DNA of 19,335 bases, from the NCBI GenBank assembly GCA_903847285.1, contig CAINDH010000149.1, forward strand, positions 1 through 19,335, given 5' to 3'. The DNA is from an uncultured Verrucomicrobia subdivision 3 bacterium (GTDB taxonomy: Bacteria > Verrucomicrobiota > Verrucomicrobiae > Limisphaerales > UBA11358). Both the position numbers and the translations under genes were made by a program. A model generated the notes under the pieces. The model was not told the DNA's origin. It made no database searches and worked only from the letters and a program-made list of their open reading frames with translations. This document shows, piece after piece, positions 1 through 6,013 of the stretch (position 1 is the stretch's first letter; each line of letters begins with the position of its first letter).

Positions 1-39
1 TAGACTACGCCTCGGCTTCTTAACTCCCAACGAGGTCTA
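1..39. other. imperfect hairpin at window edge, possible part of an attC
   Basis: TAGA at 1-4 and CCTCG at 10-14 pair with TCTA at 36-39 and CGAGG at 31-35. This leaves a 5-base bulge on one arm and a 16-base loop. The hairpin lies just beyond the stop codon of the cassette-like gene, where an integron attC would be expected, and one-sided bulges are typical of folded attC sites. No clear RYYYAAC...GTTRRRY pair is visible in cassette orientation, and the window may cut the site. It is therefore only a candidate. Confidence 0.25.
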
Positions 40-99
40 TTACTAACCATTTTGTCGCACTACAAATGTGAAACTAAACATCAGAATCATAGACAATAG

Positions 100-411
100 T
101 TATTTGAACTCTGCGAGCATGGGTAGAAAAAACCACAACAACACAAGCGCAAGGCCAGCAAAACCCAAAACAAAGAATCCCCGGCTGGCCTTCCGATGAA
201 ATAATAAGGCTGTGCCAGAGGCCAATAATCCTAAAAAACAAACGGCGTAACCTCCAAGAGCAAAAGCCAGTGCCAACTTGGGTGACGGATGTTGTCTGGA
301 ACTATGAGTAGCAATGTAATAGAGGGCAATGCTCACCAATACAACATAAGCCTCCAACCACAACGCCAACGTCTCCCACCAGCGTTTTTTGGCTTTAGGT
401 GTGGAATTCAT
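100..411 (-). CDS. three-helix membrane protein, probable integron cassette gene
   Basis: This 103-aa protein belongs to no family I recognise. It has a basic N-terminus (KAKKR at residues 6-10) and three hydrophobic stretches at about residues 14-34, 46-71 and 78-99, separated by short polar loops (HSSRQHPSPK; HRKASR). It is therefore an integral inner-membrane protein. There is no signal peptide cleavage motif and there are no conserved catalytic residues. The gene starts 17 bases after a GTTAGGC core site and is divergent from the integron integrase, which is how the first cassette of an integron sits. A sampled 60-base line (301-360) has 25 G/C, against 36 in the integrase (1021-1080), consistent with foreign origin. 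Membrane proteins of unknown function are common in chromosomal cassettes. The gene call is fairly safe; the cassette status is inferred. Confidence 0.75.
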   Translation of the reverse strand: MNSTPKAKKRWWETLALWLEAYVVLVSIALYYIATHSSRQHPSPKLALAFALGGYAVCFLGLLASGTALLFHRKASRGFFVLGFAGLALVLLWFFLPMLAEFK

Positions 412-428
412 TTGTGTGTGGCTCTGAT

Positions 429-435
429 GCCTAAC
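429..435 (-). other. candidate attI/cassette junction core site (GTTAGGC)
   Basis: Read on the minus strand this is GTTAGGC, a perfect match to the integron recombination core GTTRRRY (cleavage after the G). It lies between the divergent integrase gene and the small membrane-protein gene, in the orientation expected for the attI-cassette boundary. The sequence after it (ATCAGAGCC...) leads into an ATG after 17 bases, as in typical cassettes. A 7-base degenerate match can occur by chance, so position and orientation carry most of the weight. Confidence 0.5.
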
Positions 436-482
436 ATCTAAGTATAGGACAAAGTGTCTTCTATCTCGATTTTCATGGCGCG

Positions 483-511
483 ACTGTATTTCTGACTTTC
501 CATTTGGTCAA
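483..511 (-). promoter_or_regulatory. candidate cassette promoter (Pc-like)
   Basis: On the minus strand TTGACC (511-506) and TACAGT (488-483) are separated by exactly 17 bases. The -35 box matches the sigma-70 consensus at 5 of 6 positions and the -10 box at 4 of 6. It points towards the cassette gene and lies between the integrase start and the GTTAGGC core, where Pc promoters of chromosomal integrons are often found. No experimental support is visible. Verrucomicrobial promoters are poorly characterised. Confidence 0.4.
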
Positions 512-535
512 GAAGTGTTTAAGCAGGTTTTTAGC

Positions 536-1543
536 ATGAATATTGAAAAAGCAAACCGGACACCGCAAGCGGGGTTTGTGCCCAATCCCAAATTGCGCTT
601 GCGGGAGCAGGTGGGTGAGGTGATGCGCTATCGGCATTACTCCCTGCGGACGGAGGAAGCCTATTGGCAGTGGATCAAACGGTTCATTTTCTTTCATGGC
701 AAGCGGCATCCGCGCGAGATGGCGGCGGAGGAAGTGCGGGCGTTTCTCTCGCATCTGGCTTCGGTGGAAAACGTGGCGGGGGCAACCCAAAACCAGGCGC
801 TCAATGCGCTGGTGTTTTTGTATCGGGAGGTATTGCAGCAGCCTTTGGGGGACATTGGCGAGGTGGACCGGGTGCGGCGAGCGCCGAAGGTGCCGGTGGT
901 TTTGAGCAAGGCGGAGGTGCAACGGGTTTTAGCCGTGGCCGCGCGAGAATATCAACTGCCGTTGCGCTTGATGTATGGCACGGGTTTACGGGTGATGGAA
1001 CTGGTTCGGCTGCGGGTCAAAGATGTGGATATGGAGCGTCGGCAAATCGTGGTGCGCGGGGGCAAGGGGGATAAGGATCGGGTGACGATGTTGCCGGAAA
1101 GCTTGCTGGCGGAGTTGCGGGCGCATCTGGAGACGAATCGGCTGCGGCATCAGCGGGAACACGCGGCAGGTGCGGGGGCGGTGTCGGTGCCGGATGGGGT
1201 GGGCAAGAAATATCCCAATGCGGAGCGGGAGTGGGCGTGGCATTATGTTTTCCCGGCGGCGGAAATCGCGCGTGACCCGCGCAGTGGCCGGTTTTTGCGG
1301 CATCACTTGCACGAAAAGAATTTGCAGCGGGCGATGAAGTCGGCGGTGGCGGCGGCGGGAATTCCCAAGGCGGCAACGTGCCACACGTTGCGCCATTCCT
1401 TCGCCACGCATCTGTTGGAGAACGGTTATGACATCCGCACGCTTCAGGATTTGTTGGGGCACAAGGATGTTTCCACCACGCAGATTTATACTCATGTGAT
1501 GGCGAAACCGGGGCTGGGCGTGCGGAGTCCGTTGGACTCCTAG
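536..1543 (+). CDS. intI: integron integrase (IntI family tyrosine recombinase)
   Basis: This tyrosine recombinase inserts and excises gene cassettes by recombining attI with folded single-strand attC sites. With ATG 536 as residue 1 (335 aa) the catalytic set is complete: R152, K177 in GGKGDKDR, H283 and R286 in HTLRH, H309 in LLGHKD and nucleophile Y318 in IYTHV. The N-terminal SAM-like DNA-binding domain covers about residues 20-110. The integron-specific insertion, which separates IntI from XerC/D, is visible at about residues 215-255 with KKYPNAEREWAWHYVFP and RDPRSG followed by RHH. The end, GVRSPLDS, matches the IntI C-terminus closely. The frame also opens at GTG 515, adding 7 residues; ATG 536 has a GCAGG 8 bases upstream and is preferred. 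The gene appears intact. It diverges from a cassette-like gene and is convergent with the next gene. Confidence 0.95.
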   Translation: MNIEKANRTPQAGFVPNPKLRLREQVGEVMRYRHYSLRTEEAYWQWIKRFIFFHGKRHPREMAAEEVRAFLSHLASVENVAGATQNQALNALVFLYREVLQQPLGDIGEVDRVRRAPKVPVVLSKAEVQRVLAVAAREYQLPLRLMYGTGLRVMELVRLRVKDVDMERRQIVVRGGKGDKDRVTMLPESLLAELRAHLETNRLRHQREHAAGAGAVSVPDGVGKKYPNAEREWAWHYVFPAAEIARDPRSGRFLRHHLHEKNLQRAMKSAVAAAGIPKAATCHTLRHSFATHLLENGYDIRTLQDLLGHKDVSTTQIYTHVMAKPGLGVRSPLDS

Positions 1544-1602
1544 TGGTGGGCGTTTTCCATTCTCCATCCGCCATCTTCGTTGCACAGACCCTCTCATCCC
1601 GA

Positions 1603-1626
1603 CCTTCTCCCCCGCAGGGGAGAAGG
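1603..1626. terminator. strong hairpin between convergent genes
   Basis: CCTTCTCCCC and GGGGAGAAGG form a perfect 10-bp stem around the loop CGCA. It sits between the converging ends of intI (stop at 1543) and the hypothetical gene ending at 1644, so it could terminate both transcripts. There is no T-tract on either side, so intrinsic termination is uncertain. The same look, a C-rich arm then a G-rich arm, is common among dispersed intergenic palindromes, so it may also be a multi-copy repeat element. Confidence 0.45.
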
Positions 1627-1643
1627 TGGGAGGAGGTTTTAGT

Positions 1644-2408
1644 TCACGGGCCGGGCGGGGTGGGCGGGGGCGGCGTGGGCGGCGTGGGGTTGTCGGGCGT
1701 GGGTTCAAAGGCATAGACGAGGCCCCAGCGTTCGCATTTCACGCGGCGGCTGGAGGCGTCGGGGTCTTTGCGGTAGAAAAATTCCACGGTGTCGTAGATG
1801 TCCACGGCCAAGGCTTGCGCTTGCGTGTAGAGGGCTTGGAGTTCTTCGCGCTGGGTGTCGGTGTTGACGAGGGCTTGTTCGCTCTGGTTGCGGGAGGAGA
1901 CGAATTGTTCGAGCAGGAGGTTGACCTCTTCCACGCTGGGCAGGTTCATGGCTTTGAAGCCGCCGCCCTCGGCGGTTTCGCGGGCGGTTTCGCCATCCAC
2001 AATCTTTTGCGCGGCTTCGCCGATGGCTTGGTAGCTGGAAAGATCGGGGATGCTGGTGGAGTTGATGTCGCGTCCGTAATAGCTGCGGGCGCCGGCTTGA
2101 AAAAATCCGCGCGTGATGCCGAGGTCGAGGACTTGGTGGAAGTGGGAGACGAACATGGCAAGCTCGTCGGCCTTGGCGGAGAACTGGCTGGTGAGCGGGG
2201 CTTGGGCGGCGAGGGCGAGGTCCACATCGCTGGCTTCTTTGAGGAAGTGGTTGAGGAAGCTGGCGGGGACGGCGTCGTTGAGTTGGTTCCACTGGTCGGT
2301 GGAGATGGCGCGGTTGGCGGCGATGGGGGTGTTTTTCCATTCATCGCGGGCGGTGGTGAGGACGCGGATGGTGGAAGCGATGGTGTAGGGTAGTTTTCTT
2401 GATGGCAT
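1644..2408 (-). CDS. conserved hypothetical protein with proline-rich tail
   Basis: This 254-aa protein is of unknown function. It is predicted mostly helical (for example residues 60-95 and 125-210), with no signal peptide, membrane segment or recognised catalytic motif. Residues 205-230 hold a conserved-looking block (EFFYRKDPDASSRR then CERWGLVY). The last 18 residues are almost only P, T and G (TPPTPPPPTPPGP), probably a disordered tail. The block resembles conserved hypothetical proteins I associate with Verrucomicrobia and Planctomycetes, but I cannot name a family. The start at ATG 2408 gives MPSRKLPY; there is no clear Shine-Dalgarno. It stands alone, convergent with intI, and its upstream region is the repeat-bearing stretch described below. 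Confidence 0.75.
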   Translation of the reverse strand: MPSRKLPYTIASTIRVLTTARDEWKNTPIAANRAISTDQWNQLNDAVPASFLNHFLKEASDVDLALAAQAPLTSQFSAKADELAMFVSHFHQVLDLGITRGFFQAGARSYYGRDINSTSIPDLSSYQAIGEAAQKIVDGETARETAEGGGFKAMNLPSVEEVNLLLEQFVSSRNQSEQALVNTDTQREELQALYTQAQALAVDIYDTVEFFYRKDPDASSRRVKCERWGLVYAFEPTPDNPTPPTPPPPTPPGP

Positions 2409-2528
2409 ATAGGTATGGTGGTTGAGGGTTGGATGGTTCGTTTTGATGTGTTTTTGGTTTAACTAGGTCGTTCTTTGGTTAACTGGTTGATTTTCTGCGG
2501 TTAGGGAGGACATTTTCAAACTCTAGAT

Positions 2529-2738
2529 GGCTAAATCCTTTGCAGGGTAAGGCTCTCGGGTTCCCGAGGAGGCTAAATCCTTTCGCGGAGATGTGTCTCG
2601 GGTTCCAGAGGAGGCTAGATTCTTTAGCGGGGACTGGTATCTCGTTCCAGAGGAGGCCAGATTCTTTAGCGGGGACGGGTCTCGGGTTTTGCAAGCGGTA
2701 GTTCTGCTTAGCGGAATGGGTCTGACAGGATTGAAAGG
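2529..2738. repeat. 42-bp tandem repeat, about five units
   Basis: Units start at 2529, 2571, 2613, 2655 and 2697, each exactly 42 bases. The first four share GGCTA/CGAT-C-TTT at their start, a GCGGRGA-type core and a TCTCG-GTTCC-GAGGA end. The fifth is strongly diverged, keeping TTAGCGG and GGGTCT. Units abut directly with no spacers. Unit one also contains the near-palindrome CTCGGGTTCCCGAG (2555-2568). The 42-base period equals 14 codons, so the minus strand can be read as repeats of an approximate PVPAKESSLLWNPR peptide. Confidence 0.85.
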
Positions 2739-2813
2739 TGGCACTCAGCCGCCGGGGATGGGTCCGGCGGAAGCAAAAAGGAGCCGTCTGCGTGGCGGAC
2801 GCGAGATACCAGT
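2633..2813. repeat. inverted 12-bp match between a repeat unit and the hairpin region
   Basis: ACTGGTATCTCG at 2633-2644, inside the third tandem unit, is exactly complementary to CGAGATACCAGT at 2802-2813. Similarity continues with small gaps (GCGGGG against GCGGA on the outer side). In a transcript the two could pair across about 157 bases. Alternatively an inverted partial copy of a unit was inserted. The match itself is certain; its meaning is not. Confidence 0.7.
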
Positions 2814-2858
2814 TCCGCCAAACCTCCGGCAACAAGCCAAGTCTGAACTGTCCAGACT
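2749..2858. other. three consecutive hairpins, possible structured RNA or mobile repeat
   Basis: Three hairpins follow closely. CCGCCGG (2749-2755) pairs with CCGGCGG (2764-2770). CGTCTGC (2785-2791) pairs with GCGGACG (2795-2801) with one G-U pair. AGTCTG (2840-2845) pairs with CAGACT (2853-2858). This density resembles a folded RNA or a REP-like element more than random spacer. No known RNA family is recognised and no promoter is evident, so the function is open. Confidence 0.4.
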
Positions 2859-2924
2859 GCGGTTCCATAGCTGACTGGGGAAATTTATTATCCCGACCGC
2901 AAAAAAAGTCAAGCCGTGGTGTGG

Positions 2925-3290
2925 CTATTTCATCGGCCAACCGGCGGCGACCAGTCCTTTGTAGCCGCCGATGAGGGAATGGACGCTGCGGTAACCCATC
3001 TTTTGCGCCACGTCGCAGGTGAGCGCGGAGCGGAAGCCGCCGCCGCAATACATGATGATCTCGGTGTTCACATCGGGGAACATTTTTTCCAGGTCGCGTT
3101 CGAGAACGCCTTTGCCGAGATGAACGGCTTGCGCCGCGTGCCCGGCGTTCCACTCGGAATCTTCGCGGACATCCATGAGGACGACTTTGGGATTTTGCGT
3201 GAGCCAGGCGCGGGTCTGGTCAATGGAGATTTCGCGGACGCGCGTCTGGGCATCGGCAACGAGTTTGAGAAAACCGGGTGAATGATCCAT
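2925..3290 (-). CDS. single-domain rhodanese-like sulfurtransferase
   Basis: This 121-aa cytoplasmic protein is made of one rhodanese domain. Members carry sulfane sulfur on an active-site cysteine as a persulfide. The DVRE motif is at residues 40-43 and the active-site loop CGGGFRSA starts at C82, with R87 in the loop. The C-terminal GGYKGLVAAGWP (about 108-119) is typical of GlpE/PspE-sized rhodaneses. There is no signal peptide. Residues 1-20 form a short N-terminal extension. It starts at ATG 3290, 41 bases downstream of the pectate-lyase-like gene on the same strand, so co-transcription is possible although no functional link is obvious. The physiological acceptor cannot be predicted. 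Confidence 0.92.
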   Translation of the reverse strand: MDHSPGFLKLVADAQTRVREISIDQTRAWLTQNPKVVLMDVREDSEWNAGHAAQAVHLGKGVLERDLEKMFPDVNTEIIMYCGGGFRSALTCDVAQKMGYRSVHSLIGGYKGLVAAGWPMK

Positions 3291-3331
3291 GCGCGCAAAG
3301 TAAATTTTCCGACGTGGCGGTCAATGTAATT

Positions 3332-4915
3332 TCACGGCACGGCGATGCGATAAAACTTCACGGCGCTGCCCAACTGAATTCCATTCGTGAACGCGCAGTT
3401 GCCGGACAGGTCGGAAAAATTCGTCGCGAGGCGCGTCCACTGTGCCGCCGCGAGCGCGGGGTTGGTGGAAGTCAGCAGCCAGTTGGTGCGGTTCGCCCAG
3501 CCGCTGGCCGAGAAAATTAAATTTGTTCCCACCTTCGCAATCGTCGGGCTCGGTGCATTCGTGGGGCCGAATTCAAACGCACCCAGATCTGGCGCAGCGC
3601 CGCAGAAGGGAAAACCTTGGTTCGTGCCGGCGTTGATGCAATCGCTGGTGTTGGTGAGTCGCGCGAAATTGATGTAAGGCAATTCGCCATTCGTCAGGCG
3701 CGGCGCGGTGAGCAGGCTTTCATCGAGCGTGATGAAATCGTTCGTGGCGATGGTAAGGGGCAGGGTGAAGTAATTGAAGTTGGTGTCGTTGAAGGGGCCG
3801 AGATTTTTGACTTCGGTGCCGCCCTTGTAGCCGAGATTGTTTTTCATGACGTGGTTGTAGCCCGGGCAATCGCCGGCGGAACTGGTGTTGTTCGAGCTGC
3901 ACAGCATGTCGTAGTTCACGCTATTGCGGTAGGAGGTGTTGTTGATCCAAGTCTGGCCATCGAGATGATGGTTCGCGTAAATGCCGTTCGCGCGATTCCG
4001 CACGGCGAGACAAAACTCGATGATGTGACGTGGAATGGGCGTGGGAAATGCACTGCCTGAAATACCGTAGCCGCCGCCCTTCACGCCATTGCCATCGCCG
4101 GTGCTACTGGAGAAGTTGGTGAAGTAGCCGTTGTAGAAAGCCCAGCAATGATCGAAGGTCACGGCGGCGAAAGCGTTGATGCAGTCGTAACCGTCGTCGC
4201 TGTTGAACCACGCGCGGCAGCCGCGAATGATGTTTCCTTTGCCGCTCGTGGAGCCCGGGTGACAGCCGAAGCCGTCGGTATTGCCGAGCGAGCCGCCGTC
4301 GAGGCCGCGATTGTTGTAAGCGTCGCAATTCAAAACCAGATTGCTCGCGCCGGAAGTGAGATACCAGCCGTTGCCCATGCCATCGTGCATCCGCAGTTGC
4401 TCGAAGCGGTTGAAGTTGCCGCCCGCGATACGAAAATTTTCCGACTGCGTGTGGATCGCGGCAATCGTCACCTGCACGCCGACCACGTCAAAACCTTTGA
4501 ACACGCAACTGCTCGCGGTGACGAGAAACGCCGTGACGCGATTCGACGCGCCGACTTCAGGCTTCACATTGTTGAAATCAAACACCGGCAACTCGCCCGG
4601 CCAGGCGAGGTAGCTGATGCCGCTCTTGGTGAGGTTGTTGACGATGGCCCAAGGCGCATTCGTCGCGGTGAGATGAGAGTTGTTGAGAAAATAAGTCCCG
4701 CCGCGCAACCAGACGGTGTCGCCGGAGCTCGCCGCCGTCTGCGCGCGCATGATGGTGGCGAAGGGGCTGTTGCTTGTGCCGGGGTTGGAATCCACGCCGT
4801 TCGTCGCTACGAACCAGGTTGCGGAAAAGCTGTTCACCGGCAGCAACAGAAACGCGGTGAGAAAAATTCCAGCGATGCAACGGGGCAGGGGCGCGATGAA
4901 TGGCTTGAACGACAT
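3332..4915 (-). CDS. secreted PL9-like pectate lyase (parallel beta-helix)
   Basis: This 527-aa exported protein probably cleaves polygalacturonate by beta-elimination outside the cytoplasm. A signal peptide covers about residues 1-32 (hydrophobic core 14-26, cleavage near NSFSA). The parallel beta-helix fills about residues 33-450. D214, D240, D241 and D244 (NSDDGYD) and K279 (GNGVKGGG) reproduce, with near-identical spacing, the calcium-binding aspartates and catalytic-base lysine known for PL9 enzymes such as Dickeya Pel9A. A short C-terminal beta module (about 455-527) ends in FYRIAVP, as in many secreted verrucomicrobial proteins. The open frame continues upstream to 5452, but that part overlaps the divergent dehydrogenase. 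ATG 4915, directly before the signal peptide, is the true start. Strict substrate specificity is inferred; other beta-helix uronate lyases are possible. Confidence 0.82.
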   Translation of the reverse strand: MSFKPFIAPLPRCIAGIFLTAFLLLPVNSFSATWFVATNGVDSNPGTSNSPFATIMRAQTAASSGDTVWLRGGTYFLNNSHLTATNAPWAIVNNLTKSGISYLAWPGELPVFDFNNVKPEVGASNRVTAFLVTASSCVFKGFDVVGVQVTIAAIHTQSENFRIAGGNFNRFEQLRMHDGMGNGWYLTSGASNLVLNCDAYNNRGLDGGSLGNTDGFGCHPGSTSGKGNIIRGCRAWFNSDDGYDCINAFAAVTFDHCWAFYNGYFTNFSSSTGDGNGVKGGGYGISGSAFPTPIPRHIIEFCLAVRNRANGIYANHHLDGQTWINNTSYRNSVNYDMLCSSNNTSSAGDCPGYNHVMKNNLGYKGGTEVKNLGPFNDTNFNYFTLPLTIATNDFITLDESLLTAPRLTNGELPYINFARLTNTSDCINAGTNQGFPFCGAAPDLGAFEFGPTNAPSPTIAKVGTNLIFSASGWANRTNWLLTSTNPALAAAQWTRLATNFSDLSGNCAFTNGIQLGSAVKFYRIAVP

Positions 4916-5062
4916 GACGGTGGTGACAGGATGAATTTTAATCCCGGTGGGATGATTTTCAATTCGCGCCGTCTGAAAATTCTGGTGACGTGGAATTACT
5001 TTGCGTTGAAATGCCGCGAGCTTTGTTCCATTTTCCCAGCACAGAGTTTCAATAAATAATTT

Positions 5063-5947
5063 ATGTCGCAAAAAATTGGATTCGTCGGCGTCGGTCGTAT
5101 GGGCGCGAACATGGCGCGCCGGTTGAAGGAATGTGGTTTTCCTATCGCCGCCGTGTATGACGTGAACGCGGCCACCGCGCAAGCGCTGGCGCCGGAACTG
5201 GGTTGCGTCGCGGCGGAGGAATTGAAAGTCGTCACGGCGTTGTCCGATGTCATCATCACCGTCGTCAGCGACGACCAAGCGATGAAAAAGATTTACACTG
5301 GCGGTTTGTTGGCGCGCGCTAAAGGAAAAGTTTTCATCAACTGCGCGACCGTTTCCCCGGCCATCCACGTTTGGGTGGAACAGAAATGCGCAGCCAAAGG
5401 CGCGCACTCGCTCGAAGCCTGCATGGCGTCCAGCATCCCGCAGGCGCGGCAAGGTTCGCTCTATCTGATGTGCGGCGGGAAGGCGGAGACATTTGAACAG
5501 GTAAAACCGATTCTGGAAAAGTTAAGCGCGTCGCTCCGCTTCATCGGCGCTTCCGGCAAAGCCGCGCAGGTAAAGGCGCTCGTCAACATGGTGATGAACG
5601 CCAACACCGCCGCACTCGCCGAAGGACTTGGACTTGGCGCGGCGCTGGGACTTGACCTCACGATGTTGCGTGAAGTTTTTTCGCAGACCGGCGCGCGTTC
5701 CGGCGTGTTGCAGACGGATGGCGAGGATATGCAGAACCGCGATCATTCCTGCTTCTTCTCGGCCGCGCACGCCGCGAAAGATTCCGGCATCGCACTCAAA
5801 CTCGCGAAAGAGCAGTCGGTCCACCTGCCGCTCGCCAGCGCTACCAAGAAGCAATACGACCGCATGATCCAGCTTGGCTTGGGCGAACTCGACAAATCCG
5901 GCATCGCGGAACTGACGTTCAAGGGGCGCAAGGGAAACCTTGGCTGA
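5063..5947 (+). CDS. beta-hydroxyacid dehydrogenase (3-HIBADH/GarR-like)
   Basis: This 294-aa NAD(P)-dependent oxidoreductase belongs to the 3-hydroxyisobutyrate/tartronate-semialdehyde family. The Rossmann motif GVGRMGANMA is at residues 9-18. Catalytic K171 lies in AAQVKALVNM, and the helical C-terminal domain begins near 165 with the family-typical KDSGIALKLA (239-248). The usual substrate-binding segment DAPVSGG is replaced by EACMASS (118-124), so the substrate may differ from classic members. It starts at ATG 5063, 147 bases from the divergent pectate-lyase-like gene. That arrangement might hint at uronate or aldarate catabolism (GarR-like), but the family is too broad to settle it. Length is normal and the gene looks intact. 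Confidence 0.88.
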   Translation: MSQKIGFVGVGRMGANMARRLKECGFPIAAVYDVNAATAQALAPELGCVAAEELKVVTALSDVIITVVSDDQAMKKIYTGGLLARAKGKVFINCATVSPAIHVWVEQKCAAKGAHSLEACMASSIPQARQGSLYLMCGGKAETFEQVKPILEKLSASLRFIGASGKAAQVKALVNMVMNANTAALAEGLGLGAALGLDLTMLREVFSQTGARSGVLQTDGEDMQNRDHSCFFSAAHAAKDSGIALKLAKEQSVHLPLASATKKQYDRMIQLGLGELDKSGIAELTFKGRKGNLG

Positions 5948-6013
5948 CGTGATCAGTTTTCTCAGCTTCACAATTTCATTCGCAACTGTTCCGCTTTGAA
6001 TTAACTTCGCCGC

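Larger units (their letters stand above)
2409..2924. other. 516-base repeat-rich non-coding stretch
   Basis: There is no convincing gene between the rhodanese stop and the hypothetical gene start. The stretch holds, from high to low coordinates, three consecutive hairpins (2749-2858), a decaying and then well-conserved 42-bp tandem repeat (2529-2738), and an AT-rich leader. Near-duplicate segments TTTGGTTTAACTAGG and TTTGGTTAACTGG lie at about 2453-2487. Long frames are open on both strands across the repeat because its unit is a multiple of three. One minus-strand frame (2868-2479, 129 codons) contains a 14-residue repeat and cannot be fully excluded as a gene. Confidence 0.6.

Noticed and set aside
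436..535. LexA box controlling intI
   Set aside because: No CTGT-N8-ACAG type site is visible before the integrase. Other phyla use different LexA motifs, so SOS control is unknown.
1626..2393. 255-codon open frame on the + strand
   Set aside because: It is the exact opposite of the 254-aa minus-strand hypothetical gene. Its translation is dominated by Gly, Val and Ala, as expected for an antisense shadow in GC-rich DNA.
2529..2738. CRISPR array
   Set aside because: The 42-bp units abut directly with no unique spacers, vary in sequence, and no cas gene is present.
2479..3153. 224-codon minus-strand frame spanning the rhodanese gene and the tandem repeats
   Set aside because: Its first part is an arginine-rich shadow of the rhodanese in another frame. 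Only the part from 2868 downwards is kept, as a possibility within the repeat finding.
4148..5059. 303-codon + strand frame opposite the pectate-lyase-like gene
   Set aside because: Val/Ala/Arg-rich translation with no domain pattern, while the opposite strand encodes a signal peptide and PL9 motifs.
4916..5452. N-terminal extension of the pectate-lyase-like frame
   Set aside because: The 179 extra codons overlap the divergent dehydrogenase, are Arg/His-rich, and would bury the signal peptide inside the protein.
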